Positions 37,146-46,932 of a stretch of DNA of 64,000 nucleotides are shown here, piece by piece. The position numbers were made by a program, and so were the translations under genes. The stretch lies in the NCBI RefSeq assembly GCF_020873875.1, contig NZ_JAHWGU010000015.1:62001-126000 (forward strand). The letters are read 5' to 3'. Each line of letters begins with the position of its first letter. Positions within the stretch are counted from its first letter, which is position 1. The notes under the pieces are model-generated. The model was given only the letters and a program-made list of their open reading frames with translations. It was not told the origin of the DNA and ran no database searches. Origin of the DNA: Actinoplanes sp. DH11. Lineage in GTDB: Bacteria; Actinomycetota; Actinomycetes; Mycobacteriales; Micromonosporaceae.

Positions 37146-37157
37146 GTTATCGATAAC
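37146..37157. promoter_or_regulatory. LacI-type operator upstream of the regulator gene
   Basis: GTTATCGATAAC is a perfect 12-bp palindrome with the central CG typical of LacI-family operators. It lies 70 bp before the lacI-type gene and nearly matches the site in front of araA, so it suggests autoregulation. Confidence 0.75.
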
Positions 37158-37226
37158 ATTCCCGTTACCTGACGGACGCGAAAGCGCCGCCATCCGCATT
37201 CCCATGCCGACCGACGAGGTGCGCAA

Positions 37227-38237
37227 GTGGACAAGGTAGCCCGAAGCCCGGCGATGACCGATGTGGCCCGGCTGGCCGGTGTCTCCCACCAGACTGTATC
37301 TCGCGTTCTCAACGACCACCCGAATGTCAAGGAGCAGACCCGGATCCGGGTCCGTGCGGCGATCGCCGAACTGAACTACCGGCCGAACCGGGCGGCGCGC
37401 GCCCTGGTCACCGGGCGGTCCCAGCTGATCGGTGTGGTGGCCCGCAACAGCACGCTCTACGGCCCGGCCTCGATGCTCACCGAGTTCGAGCAGGCCGCGG
37501 CCGACGCCGGTTTCGCGGTGAGCGTCGGCAGCGTCCGTGAGCTGGACCGGTCCTCCATCTCGTCGGTGGTGGACCGGCACCTGGACCAGCGGGTGGCCGG
37601 GCTCGTGGTGATCGCCAACGTGGCCTCGGCCGCCGAGGCGCTCGCCGAGATCCCGTCCGACGTGCCGGTGGTCTTCATCGACGGCGACCCGGCCAGCGGC
37701 CGTCCGCTGGTCACGGTGGATCAGGTCGCCGGCGCCCGGGCCGCCACCAAGCACCTGCTCGACGCGGGGCACCAAACGGTCTGGCACGTCTCCGGCCCGA
37801 CCGACTGGTTCGACTCGGCCGGCCGCATCCAGGGCTGGCGGGAGACGCTGGAGGAGGCCGGTGCGGAGGTGCCGCCGCTGCTGTCGGCCGACTGGTCGGC
37901 CGCCGAGGGGTACCGGTCCGGGCAGATGCTGGCCCGGATGCCCGAGGTCACCGCCATCTTCACGGCCAACGACCACCTGGCCCTGGGCATCCTGCGCGCG
38001 CTGCACGAGCGGGGCCGGCGGGTGCCGCACGAGGTGAGTGTCGTCGGTTTCGACGACGTCCCGGAGGCGGCCTTCTTCATTCCCCCGCTGACCACCGTCC
38101 GGCAGGCGTTCGGCGACGTGGCGCGGGCGGCGTTGGGCCTGCTCCTGGGCCAGATGCGGGCGGAGGCCGAGACGCCCGAGCACATCGTGGTGCCACCCCG
38201 CCTGGTGGTCCGGGAAAGCGTCGGGCGGCCCTTATAG
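37227..38237 (+). CDS. LacI-family repressor of the arabinose locus
   Basis: A 336-residue LacI/GalR protein. The N-terminal helix-turn-helix and hinge read MTDVARLAGVSHQTVSRVLNDHPNVKEQTRIRV...ELNYRPNRAARAL. The periplasmic-binding-protein-like effector domain covers residues ~65-336, with ITAIFTANDHLALGILRALHERGRRVP-type sequence near 245 and VSVVGFDDVPEA near 270. GTG 37227 is taken as the start; an in-frame ATG eight codons later would still retain the DNA-binding domain. Matching operators occur at 37146 and 38295. It probably represses araA and the transporter until arabinose or a derivative binds. Confidence 0.92.
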   Translation: MDKVARSPAMTDVARLAGVSHQTVSRVLNDHPNVKEQTRIRVRAAIAELNYRPNRAARALVTGRSQLIGVVARNSTLYGPASMLTEFEQAAADAGFAVSVGSVRELDRSSISSVVDRHLDQRVAGLVVIANVASAAEALAEIPSDVPVVFIDGDPASGRPLVTVDQVAGARAATKHLLDAGHQTVWHVSGPTDWFDSAGRIQGWRETLEEAGAEVPPLLSADWSAAEGYRSGQMLARMPEVTAIFTANDHLALGILRALHERGRRVPHEVSVVGFDDVPEAAFFIPPLTTVRQAFGDVARAALGLLLGQMRAEAETPEHIVVPPRLVVRESVGRPL

Positions 38238-38280
38238 GTACTCGGTTAATGAGCCGTTACCTCCTTGTTGCCGAGGCCTG

Positions 38281-38309
38281 TTGACACCAGTTTTGTTAGC
38301 GATAACACT
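38281..38309 (+). promoter_or_regulatory. araA promoter with LacI-type operator
   Basis: A consensus -35 box TTGACA (38281-38286) is followed 17 bp later by a weak AACACT -10 candidate. The operator GTTAGCGATAAC (38295-38306) fills the space between them and differs at one base from the palindrome at 37146. Bound repressor would block RNA polymerase directly. Confidence 0.72.
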
Positions 38310-38374
38310 AAGCCTCGCTCTGCCGGAGTGTGGCCGCCGCCACCTCCCGGCTCCCCCTCGGAGGTACACCCCTG

Positions 38375-39859
38375 ATGTCGCAACCACAGATCTGGTTCCT
38401 CACCGGAAGCCAGCACCTGTACGGTCCGGAAACGCTCCAGCAGGTGGCCGACCAGTCCGCTGAGATCCAGCGGACCCTGGCCGCCGGCGGCCTGCCTGCC
38501 GAAATCGTCGGCAAGCCGGTCCTGACGGACTCGGGCGCCATCAAGCGCCTCATGCTGGAGGCCAACGCCGACCCGGACTGCATCGGCATCATGGCCTGGA
38601 TGCACACGTTCTCGCCGGCCAAGATGTGGATCGGTGGCCTGGACGCGCTGCGCAAGCCGCTGCTGCACCTGCACACCCAGCACAACGTCTCGCTGCCCTG
38701 GTCGTCCATCGACATGGACTTCATGAACCTGAACCAGGCCGCGCACGGCGACCGCGAGTTCGGTTTCATCCAGGCCCGGCTCGGGGTGCCGCGCAAGGTG
38801 GTCGCCGGGCACGCCTCCGACCCGGCGATCGTGGCCCGGATCGAGTCCTGGGCCCGGGCCGCGCTCGGCTGGCAGCACCTGCGGTCGCTGCGGGTGGCGC
38901 GCTTCGGTGACAACATGCGCGACGTCGCGGTCACCGAGGGCGACAAGGTCGAGGCCGAGCTGCGCTTCGGTGTCTCGGTGAACACGTACGGCGTCAACGA
39001 CCTCGTCGAGTACGTGGACGCCGCGGCGGAGTCCGAGGTCGACGACATCGTCGCGCAGATCTCCGACCGCTACGAGATCTCGGACGCCCTGGCCGGGCGC
39101 AAGGATTCCTTCCGCTACGCGGCGCGCATCGAGGCCGGCCTGCGGCGCTTCCTGGTGGAGGGCGGTTTCGGCGCCTTCACCACCAACTTCGAGGACCTCG
39201 GTGGCCTGCGTCAGCTGCCCGGCCTCGCGGTCCAGCGGCTGATGGCCGACGGGTACGGCTTCGGCGGTGAAGGCGACTGGAAGACCTCGGTCCTCGTCGC
39301 CACCGTGAAGGCGATGGGTTCCGGAACCGGGCGTGGCACCTCGTTCATGGAGGATTACACCTACCACTTCGGGCCCGGCGAGCCTAAGATCCTCGGCGCG
39401 CACATGCTCGAGGTGTGCCCGTCCATCGCGTCCGCCACGCCGCGCGCCGAGATCCACCCCCTGGGCATCGGCGGCCGGGAGGACCCGGTCCGGCTCGTCT
39501 TCGACGCGGCGTCCGGTCCGGCCGTGGTGATGGGCATGGCCGACATGGGCGACCGCTTCCGCCTGGTGGCCAACGAGATCGAGGTGATTCCGCCGGACGA
39601 GCCGCTGCCGAACCTGCCCGTGGCCCGGGCGGTCTGGAAGCCGGCACCGTCCCTCTCCACGTCGGCCGAGTGCTGGATCACCGCGGGCGGCCCGCACCAC
39701 ACGGTTCTGACCCAGGCGGTCGGCGCGGAGACCCTCCGCGACTTCGCCGAGATGGCCCAGACCGAGCTTCTCATGATCGACAACCGCACGACCCCGGCCG
39801 ACTTCGCCGACCGGGTGCGCTGGAACCAGGCGTACCACCGCCTCAACCGGCCTCTGTAA
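38375..39859 (+). CDS. araA: L-arabinose isomerase
   Basis: A 494-residue enzyme that converts L-arabinose to L-ribulose in the cytoplasm, close to the usual ~500 residues. The N-terminal [20 protein letters not shown] is diagnostic, as are [52 protein letters not shown] and the metal-site [10 protein letters not shown] region. ATG 38375 follows a GGAGG site; the frame upstream to 38330 is untranslated leader. It is the first gene of a run with a sugar transporter. The expected partners araB (ribulokinase) and araD (epimerase) are not in the window. Confidence 0.97.
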   Translation: MSQPQIWFLTGSQHLYGPETLQQVADQSAEIQRTLAAGGLPAEIVGKPVLTDSGAIKRLMLEANADPDCIGIMAWMHTFSPAKMWIGGLDALRKPLLHLHTQHNVSLPWSSIDMDFMNLNQAAHGDREFGFIQARLGVPRKVVAGHASDPAIVARIESWARAALGWQHLRSLRVARFGDNMRDVAVTEGDKVEAELRFGVSVNTYGVNDLVEYVDAAAESEVDDIVAQISDRYEISDALAGRKDSFRYAARIEAGLRRFLVEGGFGAFTTNFEDLGGLRQLPGLAVQRLMADGYGFGGEGDWKTSVLVATVKAMGSGTGRGTSFMEDYTYHFGPGEPKILGAHMLEVCPSIASATPRAEIHPLGIGGREDPVRLVFDAASGPAVVMGMADMGDRFRLVANEIEVIPPDEPLPNLPVARAVWKPAPSLSTSAECWITAGGPHHTVLTQAVGAETLRDFAEMAQTELLMIDNRTTPADFADRVRWNQAYHRLNRPL

Positions 39860-39885
39860 GACCGCTCTCAAAGAGGAGATCCACA

Positions 39886-41013
39886 GTGAAATACCCCCGG
39901 CTCGCGGCGGTCCTGACCGCTGCCTCCCTGGTCGCGACGATGGCCGCGTGCGGTTCCGCCGAGAAGACCGTCGACCAGGAGGCCTCCGGCGGCGACAACG
40001 CCGGCGCCCTGGTCGGCATCACCATGCCGACCCGTTCCTCGGAGCGCTGGATCGCCGACGGTGACAACCTGAAGAAGCAGCTCGAGGGTCTGGGCTACCA
40101 GGTCGACCTGCAGTACGCCGAGGACAACATCCCGACGCAGACGCAGCAGCTCGACAACCAGATCACCAAGGGTGCGAAGCTCCTGATCATCGCGTCGATC
40201 GACGGCACCGCGATCACCACGCAGCTGGAGAACGCGAAGGCCAACAACATCCCGGTCATCGCGTACGACCGGCTGATCCGCAACAGCCCGAACGTGGACT
40301 ACTACGCCACCTTCGACAACTTCAAGGTCGGCGTCCAGCAGGCCACCTCGCTGCTGACCGGCCTCAAGGTCCTCAACGCCGACGGCAGCGACGCCGGCGC
40401 CAAGGGCCCGCTGAACGTCGAGCTCTTCGCCGGCTCGCCGGACGACAACAACGCCACCTTCTTCTTCAACGGTGCGATGAGCGTCCTGCAGCCGTACATC
40501 GACTCCAAGACGATCGTCGTCAAGAGCGGCCAGACCACGTTCGAGAAGGTCGCGACCCTGCGCTGGGACCCGGCCACCGCGCAGAAGCGCATGGAGAACG
40601 TGCTGACCTCCACCTACAAGGGTGGTACGAAGGTCGACGGCGTCCTCTCCCCGTACGACGGCATCTCGATCGGTATCCTCTCGGCGCTGAAGTCGAACGG
40701 CTACGGCACCGGCGCGCAGCCGTACCCGGTCGTCACCGGCCAGGACGCCGAGGTCGCCTCGGTCAAGTCGATCGTCGCGGGCGAGCAGTACTCCACCATC
40801 TACAAGGACACCCGCCAGCTGGCGAAGGTGACCGGCGAGATGGCCGACGCGGTGCTCAAGGGCCAGACCCCGACCACGAACAACAACAAGGACTACAACA
40901 ACGGGGTGAAGGTCGTCCCCGCGCAGCTCCTCGAGTCGATCATCGTCGACAAGGCCAACTACCAGGCCCAGCTCGTCGACACCGGTTACTACACGGCCGA
41001 CCAGCTGAAGTGA
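39886..41013 (+). CDS. ChvE-like sugar-binding lipoprotein
   Basis: A 375-residue periplasmic-binding-protein-type lipoprotein: signal peptide, a lipobox ending MAAC (Cys near residue 21), then a type I sugar-binding fold. [61 protein letters not shown] and [35 protein letters not shown] are close to the ChvE/multiple-sugar-binding group, which binds aldoses including arabinose and galactose. GTG 39886 follows AAGAGGAG. The gene starts 26 bp after araA, so the binding protein is probably made from the araA transcript. Confidence 0.93.
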   Translation: MKYPRLAAVLTAASLVATMAACGSAEKTVDQEASGGDNAGALVGITMPTRSSERWIADGDNLKKQLEGLGYQVDLQYAEDNIPTQTQQLDNQITKGAKLLIIASIDGTAITTQLENAKANNIPVIAYDRLIRNSPNVDYYATFDNFKVGVQQATSLLTGLKVLNADGSDAGAKGPLNVELFAGSPDDNNATFFFNGAMSVLQPYIDSKTIVVKSGQTTFEKVATLRWDPATAQKRMENVLTSTYKGGTKVDGVLSPYDGISIGILSALKSNGYGTGAQPYPVVTGQDAEVASVKSIVAGEQYSTIYKDTRQLAKVTGEMADAVLKGQTPTTNNNKDYNNGVKVVPAQLLESIIVDKANYQAQLVDTGYYTADQLK

Positions 41014-41020
41014 CCCGCTC

Positions 41021-41054
41021 CGCGCCCCGCCCGTCATCGCGCGGGCGGGGCGCG
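41021..41054 (+). other. Intercistronic hairpin between binding protein and ATPase
   Basis: A perfect 13-bp inverted repeat (41021-41033 and 41042-41054) with an 8-base loop sits in the 82-bp gap. Such hairpins between binding-protein and ATPase genes commonly stabilise the upstream message or attenuate, keeping the binding protein in excess. There is no T-tract. Confidence 0.6.
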
Positions 41055-41095
41055 GGCTTCACGGCTGAGATGCGACACGGCCCATAGGAGGGTCC

Positions 41096-42631
41096 ATGAC
41101 CGACACGATCCTGCGGATGAGCGGCATCACCAAGACGTTCCCGGGTGTCAAGGCGTTGCAGGACGTCAACTTGGACGTGCGCAGAGGAGAGATCCACTCC
41201 ATCTGCGGCGAGAACGGGGCCGGCAAGTCGACCCTGATGAAGGTGCTGTCCGGGGTCTACCCGCACGGCACCTACTCCGGTGACATCGAGTTCGACGGCG
41301 AGCGCTGCGAGTTCGCCGGCATCCGCGACAGCGAGCACCGCGGCATCGTCATCATCCACCAGGAGCTGGCGCTCGCGTCGAACCTGTCGATCGCCGAGAA
41401 CATCTTCCTCGGCAACGAGCAGGCCTCGCGCGGCTTCATCGACTGGAACCGGACCAACCACGCGGCCGACGAGCTGCTGCGCCGGGTGGGCTTGGCGGAG
41501 AGCGCGGTGACACCGGTCATCGACCTGGGCGTGGGCAAGCAGCAGCTGGTGGAGATCGCCAAGGCGCTCTCCAAGAAGGTCAAGCTGCTGATCCTGGACG
41601 AGCCCACCGCCGCGCTGAACGACGAGGACTCCGAGCACCTGCTCGGCCTGCTGCGCGGTCTGCGTGACGAGGGGATCACCTGCGTGATCATCTCGCACAA
41701 GCTGAACGAGGTCATGAGCGTCTCCGACCGGGTCACCATCCTGCGTGACGGCAGGACGATCTGGACCGCCGAGACCGCCGACCTGACCGAGGACAAGATC
41801 ATCTCGGGCATGGTGGGCCGCGACCTCGAGCACCGCTACCCGGAGCACGAGCCGAGAATCGGCGAAGAGGTCCTGCGGATCGAGGACTGGACCGTCCACA
41901 GCCCCACCCAGCCGGACCGCGCCCTGGTCCGCGGCGCCAACCTCACCCTGCGGCGCGGCGAGATCGTCGGCCTGGCCGGGCTGATGGGCGCCGGGCGCAC
42001 CGAGCTGGCGATGAGCGTCTTCGGCCGCTCCTACGGCGTGAACATCTCCGGGCGTCTGATCAAGGACGGCAAGGAGATCAAGGCACGGACGGTACGCGAG
42101 GCGATCGAGAACGGCCTGGCGTACGCCACCGAGGACCGCAAGCGGTACGGGCTGAACCTCATCGAGGACATCAAGCGCAACATCTCCGCGGCCGCGCTGA
42201 CGAAGCTCGCCAAGGGTGGCTGGGTCGACGGCAACGAGGAGCGGAAGGTTGCCGACGAGTACCGCACCAGCATGAACATCAAGGCGCCGACCGTCGAGTC
42301 GGTCGTCGGCAAGCTGTCCGGCGGCAATCAGCAGAAGGTCGTGCTGTCCAAGTGGATCTTCACCGATCCGGACGTACTGATCCTCGACGAGCCGACCCGG
42401 GGCATCGACGTCGGTGCGAAGTACGAGATCTACACGATCATCAACCGGCTCGCCGACGAAGGCAAAGCCATCCTGGTCATCTCGTCCGAGCTGCCCGAGC
42501 TGCTCGGCATCTGTGACCGCATCTACACCCTCTCGGCCGGCCGCATCACCGGTGAGGTCAACCGGGCCGAGGCGACACAAGAGGGCCTCATGACCCTCAT
42601 GACCAAGGAAGAACAGGAGGTCGCGCCGTGA
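41096..42631 (+). CDS. Sugar ABC importer ATPase (double, GguA/MmsA type)
   Basis: A 511-residue ATPase with two ABC cassettes in one chain. Cassette 1 has Walker [10 protein letters not shown], an atypical signature [13 protein letters not shown] and Walker [14 protein letters not shown]. Cassette 2 has a degenerate Walker A (GLMGAGRTE), the signature LSGGNQQKV and Walker [17 protein letters not shown]. This asymmetry is normal for the carbohydrate CUT2 family (RbsA, MglA, XylG, GguA). It is coupled by GTGA to the permease gene. Confidence 0.95.
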   Translation: MTDTILRMSGITKTFPGVKALQDVNLDVRRGEIHSICGENGAGKSTLMKVLSGVYPHGTYSGDIEFDGERCEFAGIRDSEHRGIVIIHQELALASNLSIAENIFLGNEQASRGFIDWNRTNHAADELLRRVGLAESAVTPVIDLGVGKQQLVEIAKALSKKVKLLILDEPTAALNDEDSEHLLGLLRGLRDEGITCVIISHKLNEVMSVSDRVTILRDGRTIWTAETADLTEDKIISGMVGRDLEHRYPEHEPRIGEEVLRIEDWTVHSPTQPDRALVRGANLTLRRGEIVGLAGLMGAGRTELAMSVFGRSYGVNISGRLIKDGKEIKARTVREAIENGLAYATEDRKRYGLNLIEDIKRNISAAALTKLAKGGWVDGNEERKVADEYRTSMNIKAPTVESVVGKLSGGNQQKVVLSKWIFTDPDVLILDEPTRGIDVGAKYEIYTIINRLADEGKAILVISSELPELLGICDRIYTLSAGRITGEVNRAEATQEGLMTLMTKEEQEVAP

Positions 42632-43878
42632 CGGTCGCACCTACCAACGCCGACCTCACCGTCGGCAAGGGGCCGGCCGGTGCCACTGGTGGCAAGGCGC
42701 CCTTCAAGCTCAACTTCAACCTGAAGCAGAGCGGCATCTACATCGCGTTCGCGCTGATCGTGGCGCTGTTCACGGTGCTCACCGGCGGCGACATGCTCGC
42801 GCCGCAGAACATCAGCAACATCATCGTCCAGAACTCGTACATCCTGGTTCTGGCGATCGGCATGATCCTGATCATCATCGCCGGGCACATCGACCTCTCG
42901 GTCGGCTCGGTCGTCGCCGCCTGCGGCGCGTTCTCCGCGGTCATGATGGTCGACTGGGGAGTTGCCTGGCCGATCGCGCTCGTCGCCACGCTGCTGTTCG
43001 GCGCGCTCATCGGCGCCTGGCAGGGTTACTGGGTCGCCTACTTCGGCATCCCGGCCTTCATCGTCACCCTCGCCGGCATGCTGCTGTTCCGTGCCGTCAC
43101 CCTGATGATCCTCGGCAACAAGGGCATCGGCCCGTTCCCCGAGGAGATCCGCACCCTCGCGAACGGCTTCACCCCCGGCTTCCTGAACAACATCGCGCTC
43201 GGCCCGCTCGGCGGCGCCGACCTGTTCAGCATCCTGGTCGGTCTCGCCGTCGTCGTCGCCATGGCGTTCGTGCAGTGGCGCGCCCGCGCCGCCCGGCTGC
43301 GCTACAACCAGGTCGTCGACCCGCTCTGGCTGTTCATCACCAAGGTCGCCGTCCCGGCGGTCCTGATCATGTACGTGATCGTCCAGCTGGCCCGCTTCCG
43401 CAACCTGCCGTGGGTGCTCGTGCTGCTCGCGGTCCTGGTCGTCGGCTACACCGTGATCACCAACCGGGCCGTCTTCGGCCGCCAGATCTACGCCGTCGGT
43501 GGCAACCTGCAGGCCGCCACGCTCTCCGGCGTCAAGGTCAAGTCGGTCGTCTTCTGGCTCTTCGTCAACATGGGCGTGCTCTCCGCGCTCGCCGGCATCA
43601 TCTTCGCCGGCCGCCTCAACCAGGCGAACCCGACCGCCGGCAACAGCTTCGAGCTGGACGCCATCGCGGCCGCGTTCATCGGTGGCGCGGCCGTCCAGGG
43701 CGGCGTCGGCAAGGTCGTGGGCGCCATCACCGGCGGCCTCATCATGGGTGTCATCAACAACGGCATGGGCCTGCTCGGCGCCCAGTCCGAACAGGTGATG
43801 CTGGTCAAGGGCGCGGTCCTGCTCGCCGCGGTCGCCTTCGACGTCTGGTCGAAGCGCCGCACCGCCGCCTCCCGCTGA
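42628..43878 (+). CDS. Sugar ABC importer permease (GguB type)
   Basis: A 416-residue CUT2 permease with about ten to eleven helices. [58 protein letters not shown] and the cytoplasmic EAA-like loop [16 protein letters not shown] match the XylH/GguB subgroup, which is longer than RbsC. With the binding protein and ATPase it forms a complete importer, most likely for L-arabinose given araA and the shared operator. It is followed by a strong terminator. Confidence 0.95.
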   Translation: MTVAPTNADLTVGKGPAGATGGKAPFKLNFNLKQSGIYIAFALIVALFTVLTGGDMLAPQNISNIIVQNSYILVLAIGMILIIIAGHIDLSVGSVVAACGAFSAVMMVDWGVAWPIALVATLLFGALIGAWQGYWVAYFGIPAFIVTLAGMLLFRAVTLMILGNKGIGPFPEEIRTLANGFTPGFLNNIALGPLGGADLFSILVGLAVVVAMAFVQWRARAARLRYNQVVDPLWLFITKVAVPAVLIMYVIVQLARFRNLPWVLVLLAVLVVGYTVITNRAVFGRQIYAVGGNLQAATLSGVKVKSVVFWLFVNMGVLSALAGIIFAGRLNQANPTAGNSFELDAIAAAFIGGAAVQGGVGKVVGAITGGLIMGVINNGMGLLGAQSEQVMLVKGAVLLAAVAFDVWSKRRTAASR

Positions 43879-43960
43879 CACATCCCCACGACGCGGTCGC
43901 CGAGACGGCCGCACGGACAAACCAGCCGCCCTGACAGGGCCTTGGCAGGGCGGCGCAAGG

Positions 43961-43992
43961 GCCGGCGCCTCATCATGAGGCGCCGGCTCTTT
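43961..43992 (+). terminator. Rho-independent terminator of the arabinose operon
   Basis: A perfect 12-bp GC stem (43961-43972 and 43976-43987) with a TCA loop is followed by TCTTTTTCT, the clearest intrinsic terminator in the window, 82 bp after the permease stop. Confidence 0.92.
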
Positions 43993-44061
43993 TTCTGGGC
44001 GTACGCGGTGGCGCGGTTCAGCGGGCTGCGGCGAGGGTGCGGCGGGCCGTGGCTCGAGGCT

Positions 44062-45303
44062 TCAGCGGGCTGCGGCGAGGCCGAATCTGGTCGGCTTGAC
44101 GCCGGGGAAGACCGCCGACAGGTCACCCAGCCCGCACCGCTTCTGCAGCACCTCCCCGATCACCGCCCGGTAGTCGGTCGTCGCCGCCAGGTCGCCGGCG
44201 ACCAGCGCGCCCGGCGCCAGCGTCGGCCACTGCGTGTAGACCTTGCCGCCCCGGATCCCGCCGCCGAGCAGCAGCATCGCGTTGCCGTGGCCGTGGTCGA
44301 CGCCGTGCGAGGCGTTCTCGGTGACGCGCCGGCCGAACTCGCTGATCGTCAGGACTGTCACGCGCTTCATCAGAGTCGGTCCGACGTCGGCGGTGAACGC
44401 CGCGACCGCCTCGGCGAACTCGGTCAGGTTGTCATGCATGCGCTGGCCCTTGACGGCCGGGCCGAGGCTCTCGTGCATGTCCCAGTCGCCGCAGTCCACG
44501 GTCGCGGTCACCAGCCCGGCGCCGGACTTGATGATGCGGGCCACGTCGCGCAGGGCGGCACCCAGGTCGGTGGCCGGATAGCCGGTGCCGGCGGCGACGG
44601 TGCGCGTCCGGCCGACGGCGGCCAGGGCCCGGTCGGCGGCCTGCGCGGGGGCGGACAGGTGAGCGGGCGCGTCGGCGTACATGGCGCGCAGGGCCGCGGC
44701 GATCGGGCGTTTGCCGTCGCCGGCCAGGGTGAGCGTGTCGACGGAGCGCATCGACACGTCGTTCGTGGCGCCGGCGAAGAGGCGGGACGGCATGGCGTCG
44801 CCCAGCGAGACCCCGGCTAGCGGGGCGGTGTTGCCGGTGACGCCGAGCATCCGGTCCAGCCAGCCGCTGCGGACCGACGAGCCGGGCGCCGCGTTCTCCA
44901 TCGCCTCCATGGCGGCGAAGTGGGAGCGGTTGGGGTCGGGCTGGCCGACCGCGTGCACGGCGGCGAGTGTGCCGGCCTTCCAGGCCGGCAGCAGCGGTGC
45001 CAGCGCCGGGTGCAGGCCGAACGTGCCGTCACCGGCGATCACCTGGCTCTTCGGCACGCCGATGGTGGGCCGGGCCCGGTAGTAGTCGGGGTCGCCGATC
45101 GGGACGATCGTGGAGAGGCCGTCGAACCCGCCGTGCAGCGAGACGACCACCAGGGTGTCGCCGGCGTACGGTGCCGCCGCGAACGCCAGGTCGACGGAGA
45201 GCGTGCCGGCGGCGGCCACCCCGGCCGCACCGGCGAGGGCGCCGCCGAGGAGCGAACGGCGCCGGACCAGGTTGGCGTGTTCCACACAGGAGACCATGCT
45301 CAC
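44062..45303 (-). CDS. Exported DUF1501 protein
   Basis: A 413-residue DUF1501 protein with a twin-arginine-type signal (LVRRRSLLGGALAGAAGVAAAG near residues 12-35) and a body starting DTLVVVSLHGGFDGLSTIVPIGDPDYYRARPTIG, the sulfatase/alkaline-phosphatase-like core of this family. VTVLTISEFGRRVTENASHGVDHGHGNAMLLLGGGIRGG is the conserved C-terminal metal-site-like motif. The function of the family is unknown. The gene overlaps DUF1800 by ATGA, a conserved pairing in many bacteria. A second in-frame Met two codons in is an alternative start. Confidence 0.88.
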   Translation of the reverse strand: MSMVSCVEHANLVRRRSLLGGALAGAAGVAAAGTLSVDLAFAAAPYAGDTLVVVSLHGGFDGLSTIVPIGDPDYYRARPTIGVPKSQVIAGDGTFGLHPALAPLLPAWKAGTLAAVHAVGQPDPNRSHFAAMEAMENAAPGSSVRSGWLDRMLGVTGNTAPLAGVSLGDAMPSRLFAGATNDVSMRSVDTLTLAGDGKRPIAAALRAMYADAPAHLSAPAQAADRALAAVGRTRTVAAGTGYPATDLGAALRDVARIIKSGAGLVTATVDCGDWDMHESLGPAVKGQRMHDNLTEFAEAVAAFTADVGPTLMKRVTVLTISEFGRRVTENASHGVDHGHGNAMLLLGGGIRGGKVYTQWPTLAPGALVAGDLAATTDYRAVIGEVLQKRCGLGDLSAVFPGVKPTRFGLAAAR

Positions 45304-46817
45304 CTCAGCTGGAAGGAGGGCGCGTCCAGGACGAGCGCGATCAGGTACGGCGCGGCGCCCGCGAGCGACTTGTCATTTCCGGTCAACGGGGTGTTCGGCA
45401 TCTTTGACGCGACGCTGAGCACGGCCGCCGTGTGCGCCGCCGGCAGTTTCGCGCCGACCAGCCGCACCGCGAGCGCGTCGACGAGGGCGCCGTACGTCGC
45501 CGGCAGCACCGGGACCAGCGACTTCAGCAGGTCGGCGGGCCGGTTGAGCTGCTTGGGGTACCAGCCGGTGGCCAGGTTCAGGTGCAGGTTGCACCGCTGC
45601 ACGAAGGCGGCCGGGGACGCCCAGGCCGCGGCGATGTCCGGGTACCCGTTCGGCGCGGCCCACCGGAACGGCGCGTTCCCCGCGTCGACCATGGCGTTGT
45701 AGAGCGCGTCCAGCGCCTTGGTCCCTTCCCGCTCCGGGCCGAGGCCGAGCGCCCGGATCGCCGCGATCATGTCCTCGAACGGGGTGCGCGTCTTACGGCC
45801 GGCGGACGCCGCGAACTCCGGCGAGGTGAACAGGGCCCGCAGCACCGGCACGATCGCGGTGTCGTTCTTCAGGTAGACGTCGGCGAGGCGGCCGACGAGC
45901 GACGCCGGTGCCTCGTCGGCGACGAACCGGACACACAGCTTGGTGGCGATCCGCTCCGCGGTGGCCCGGTGCCGCGCCAGGTGGTCGAGGAACGCGAGCG
46001 CTGCCGCCTCACCGTCGGCCTTGTCGTTGGCGTGCCGGAACCCGAGGACGTCGACGGCACCGGTGGCGTGCCGCGACGCGTCGTAGACGTAGCCGCCGGA
46101 CTTGCCGACCGTCATCCCGGTGAGCAGCCGGGCCGCGGCGAGGACGTCGGCCTCGCCGTACACCAGGCCGACGGTGTGCAGCTCCATCAGCTCCCGGGCG
46201 TAGTTCTCGTTCGGGTGCGCCTTGGTCGACGACCGCTGGTCCAGGTAGGTCAGCATGGCCGGGTGGCGGGCGGCGGCCTTCAGCATGTCCGCGTACCGTC
46301 CGAAGGCGTGCTTGCGCAGCACCTGCGCGTCGTAGTCGCTCCGGGTGTCCCACACCCCGCTGGACGGCGCCGTCACGTGCAGGTGGTTCGCCCAGAACAT
46401 CACCACCGACTCGAACAGCTGCCGCTCGCTCCACGCGGCGCGGACGATCGCCGCGCGGCCCAGCTGGCCGAAGGCGTCGTACGAGTGCTGCTTGAGCGAG
46501 GCGCGCACCGTCGCCGGGCTCGCCCCGGCAAGCGGAAGCCGCCGCAGCACCGCGTCGCAGGCGCCGTCGGCGATCGTCGCGGGCGCCAGCTGACGGTCCA
46601 GCCAGCCCGCCGCGCCCAGCTTGCGCGCCTGCGCCAGAACCGCCGGCGTCGCGCCGAACGTGGCCCGGCGGACCAGGTGCGCGACCGGGTCGGTGTCCAC
46701 CAGCGTCGCCACCGCCCGCGAGGCCGCCTGCGGGGCCGCGAGGGCCGGTGCCTCCTCCAGCAGCAGGGCGGCGGGAGCGGCGGCAGCGGCGGCGAGGACG
46801 GTACGACGGCTGGTCAT
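45300..46817 (-). CDS. Exported DUF1800 protein
   Basis: A 505-residue DUF1800 protein. MTSRRTVLAAAAAAPAALLLEE is a Tat-type signal. The body shows the family landmarks VAHLVRRATFGATPAVLAQARKLGAAGWLDRQL, MVMFWANHLHV-like sequence, ENYARELMELHTVGLVYGEADVLAAARLLTGMTV and FASSPEF-like FTSPEF. ATG 46817 is chosen since the signal follows directly. With the DUF1501 protein it forms a two-gene exported pair of unknown function; both are expected to fold in the cytoplasm with a cofactor before Tat export, which is inference. Confidence 0.88.
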   Translation of the reverse strand: MTSRRTVLAAAAAAPAALLLEEAPALAAPQAASRAVATLVDTDPVAHLVRRATFGATPAVLAQARKLGAAGWLDRQLAPATIADGACDAVLRRLPLAGASPATVRASLKQHSYDAFGQLGRAAIVRAAWSERQLFESVVMFWANHLHVTAPSSGVWDTRSDYDAQVLRKHAFGRYADMLKAAARHPAMLTYLDQRSSTKAHPNENYARELMELHTVGLVYGEADVLAAARLLTGMTVGKSGGYVYDASRHATGAVDVLGFRHANDKADGEAAALAFLDHLARHRATAERIATKLCVRFVADEAPASLVGRLADVYLKNDTAIVPVLRALFTSPEFAASAGRKTRTPFEDMIAAIRALGLGPEREGTKALDALYNAMVDAGNAPFRWAAPNGYPDIAAAWASPAAFVQRCNLHLNLATGWYPKQLNRPADLLKSLVPVLPATYGALVDALAVRLVGAKLPAAHTAAVLSVASKMPNTPLTGNDKSLAGAAPYLIALVLDAPSFQLR

Positions 46818-46919
46818 GCCCTCTGGTTCGGCCCGCCGGCGGACCCGCCGCGCCGTAGCAACCGTGACTAACGGTTCCGCAATCCGCCTGCACCCGTGAC
46901 CGCGGCGGGGCTGCCGTCG

Positions 46920-46925
46920 TAGGCT
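46920..46925 (+). promoter_or_regulatory. -10 element of the ROK gene
   Basis: TAGGCT ends seven bases before the GTG at 46933, suggesting a leaderless message from that codon rather than from the ATG at 46927. Confidence 0.45.
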
Positions 46926-46932
46926 CATGCCC

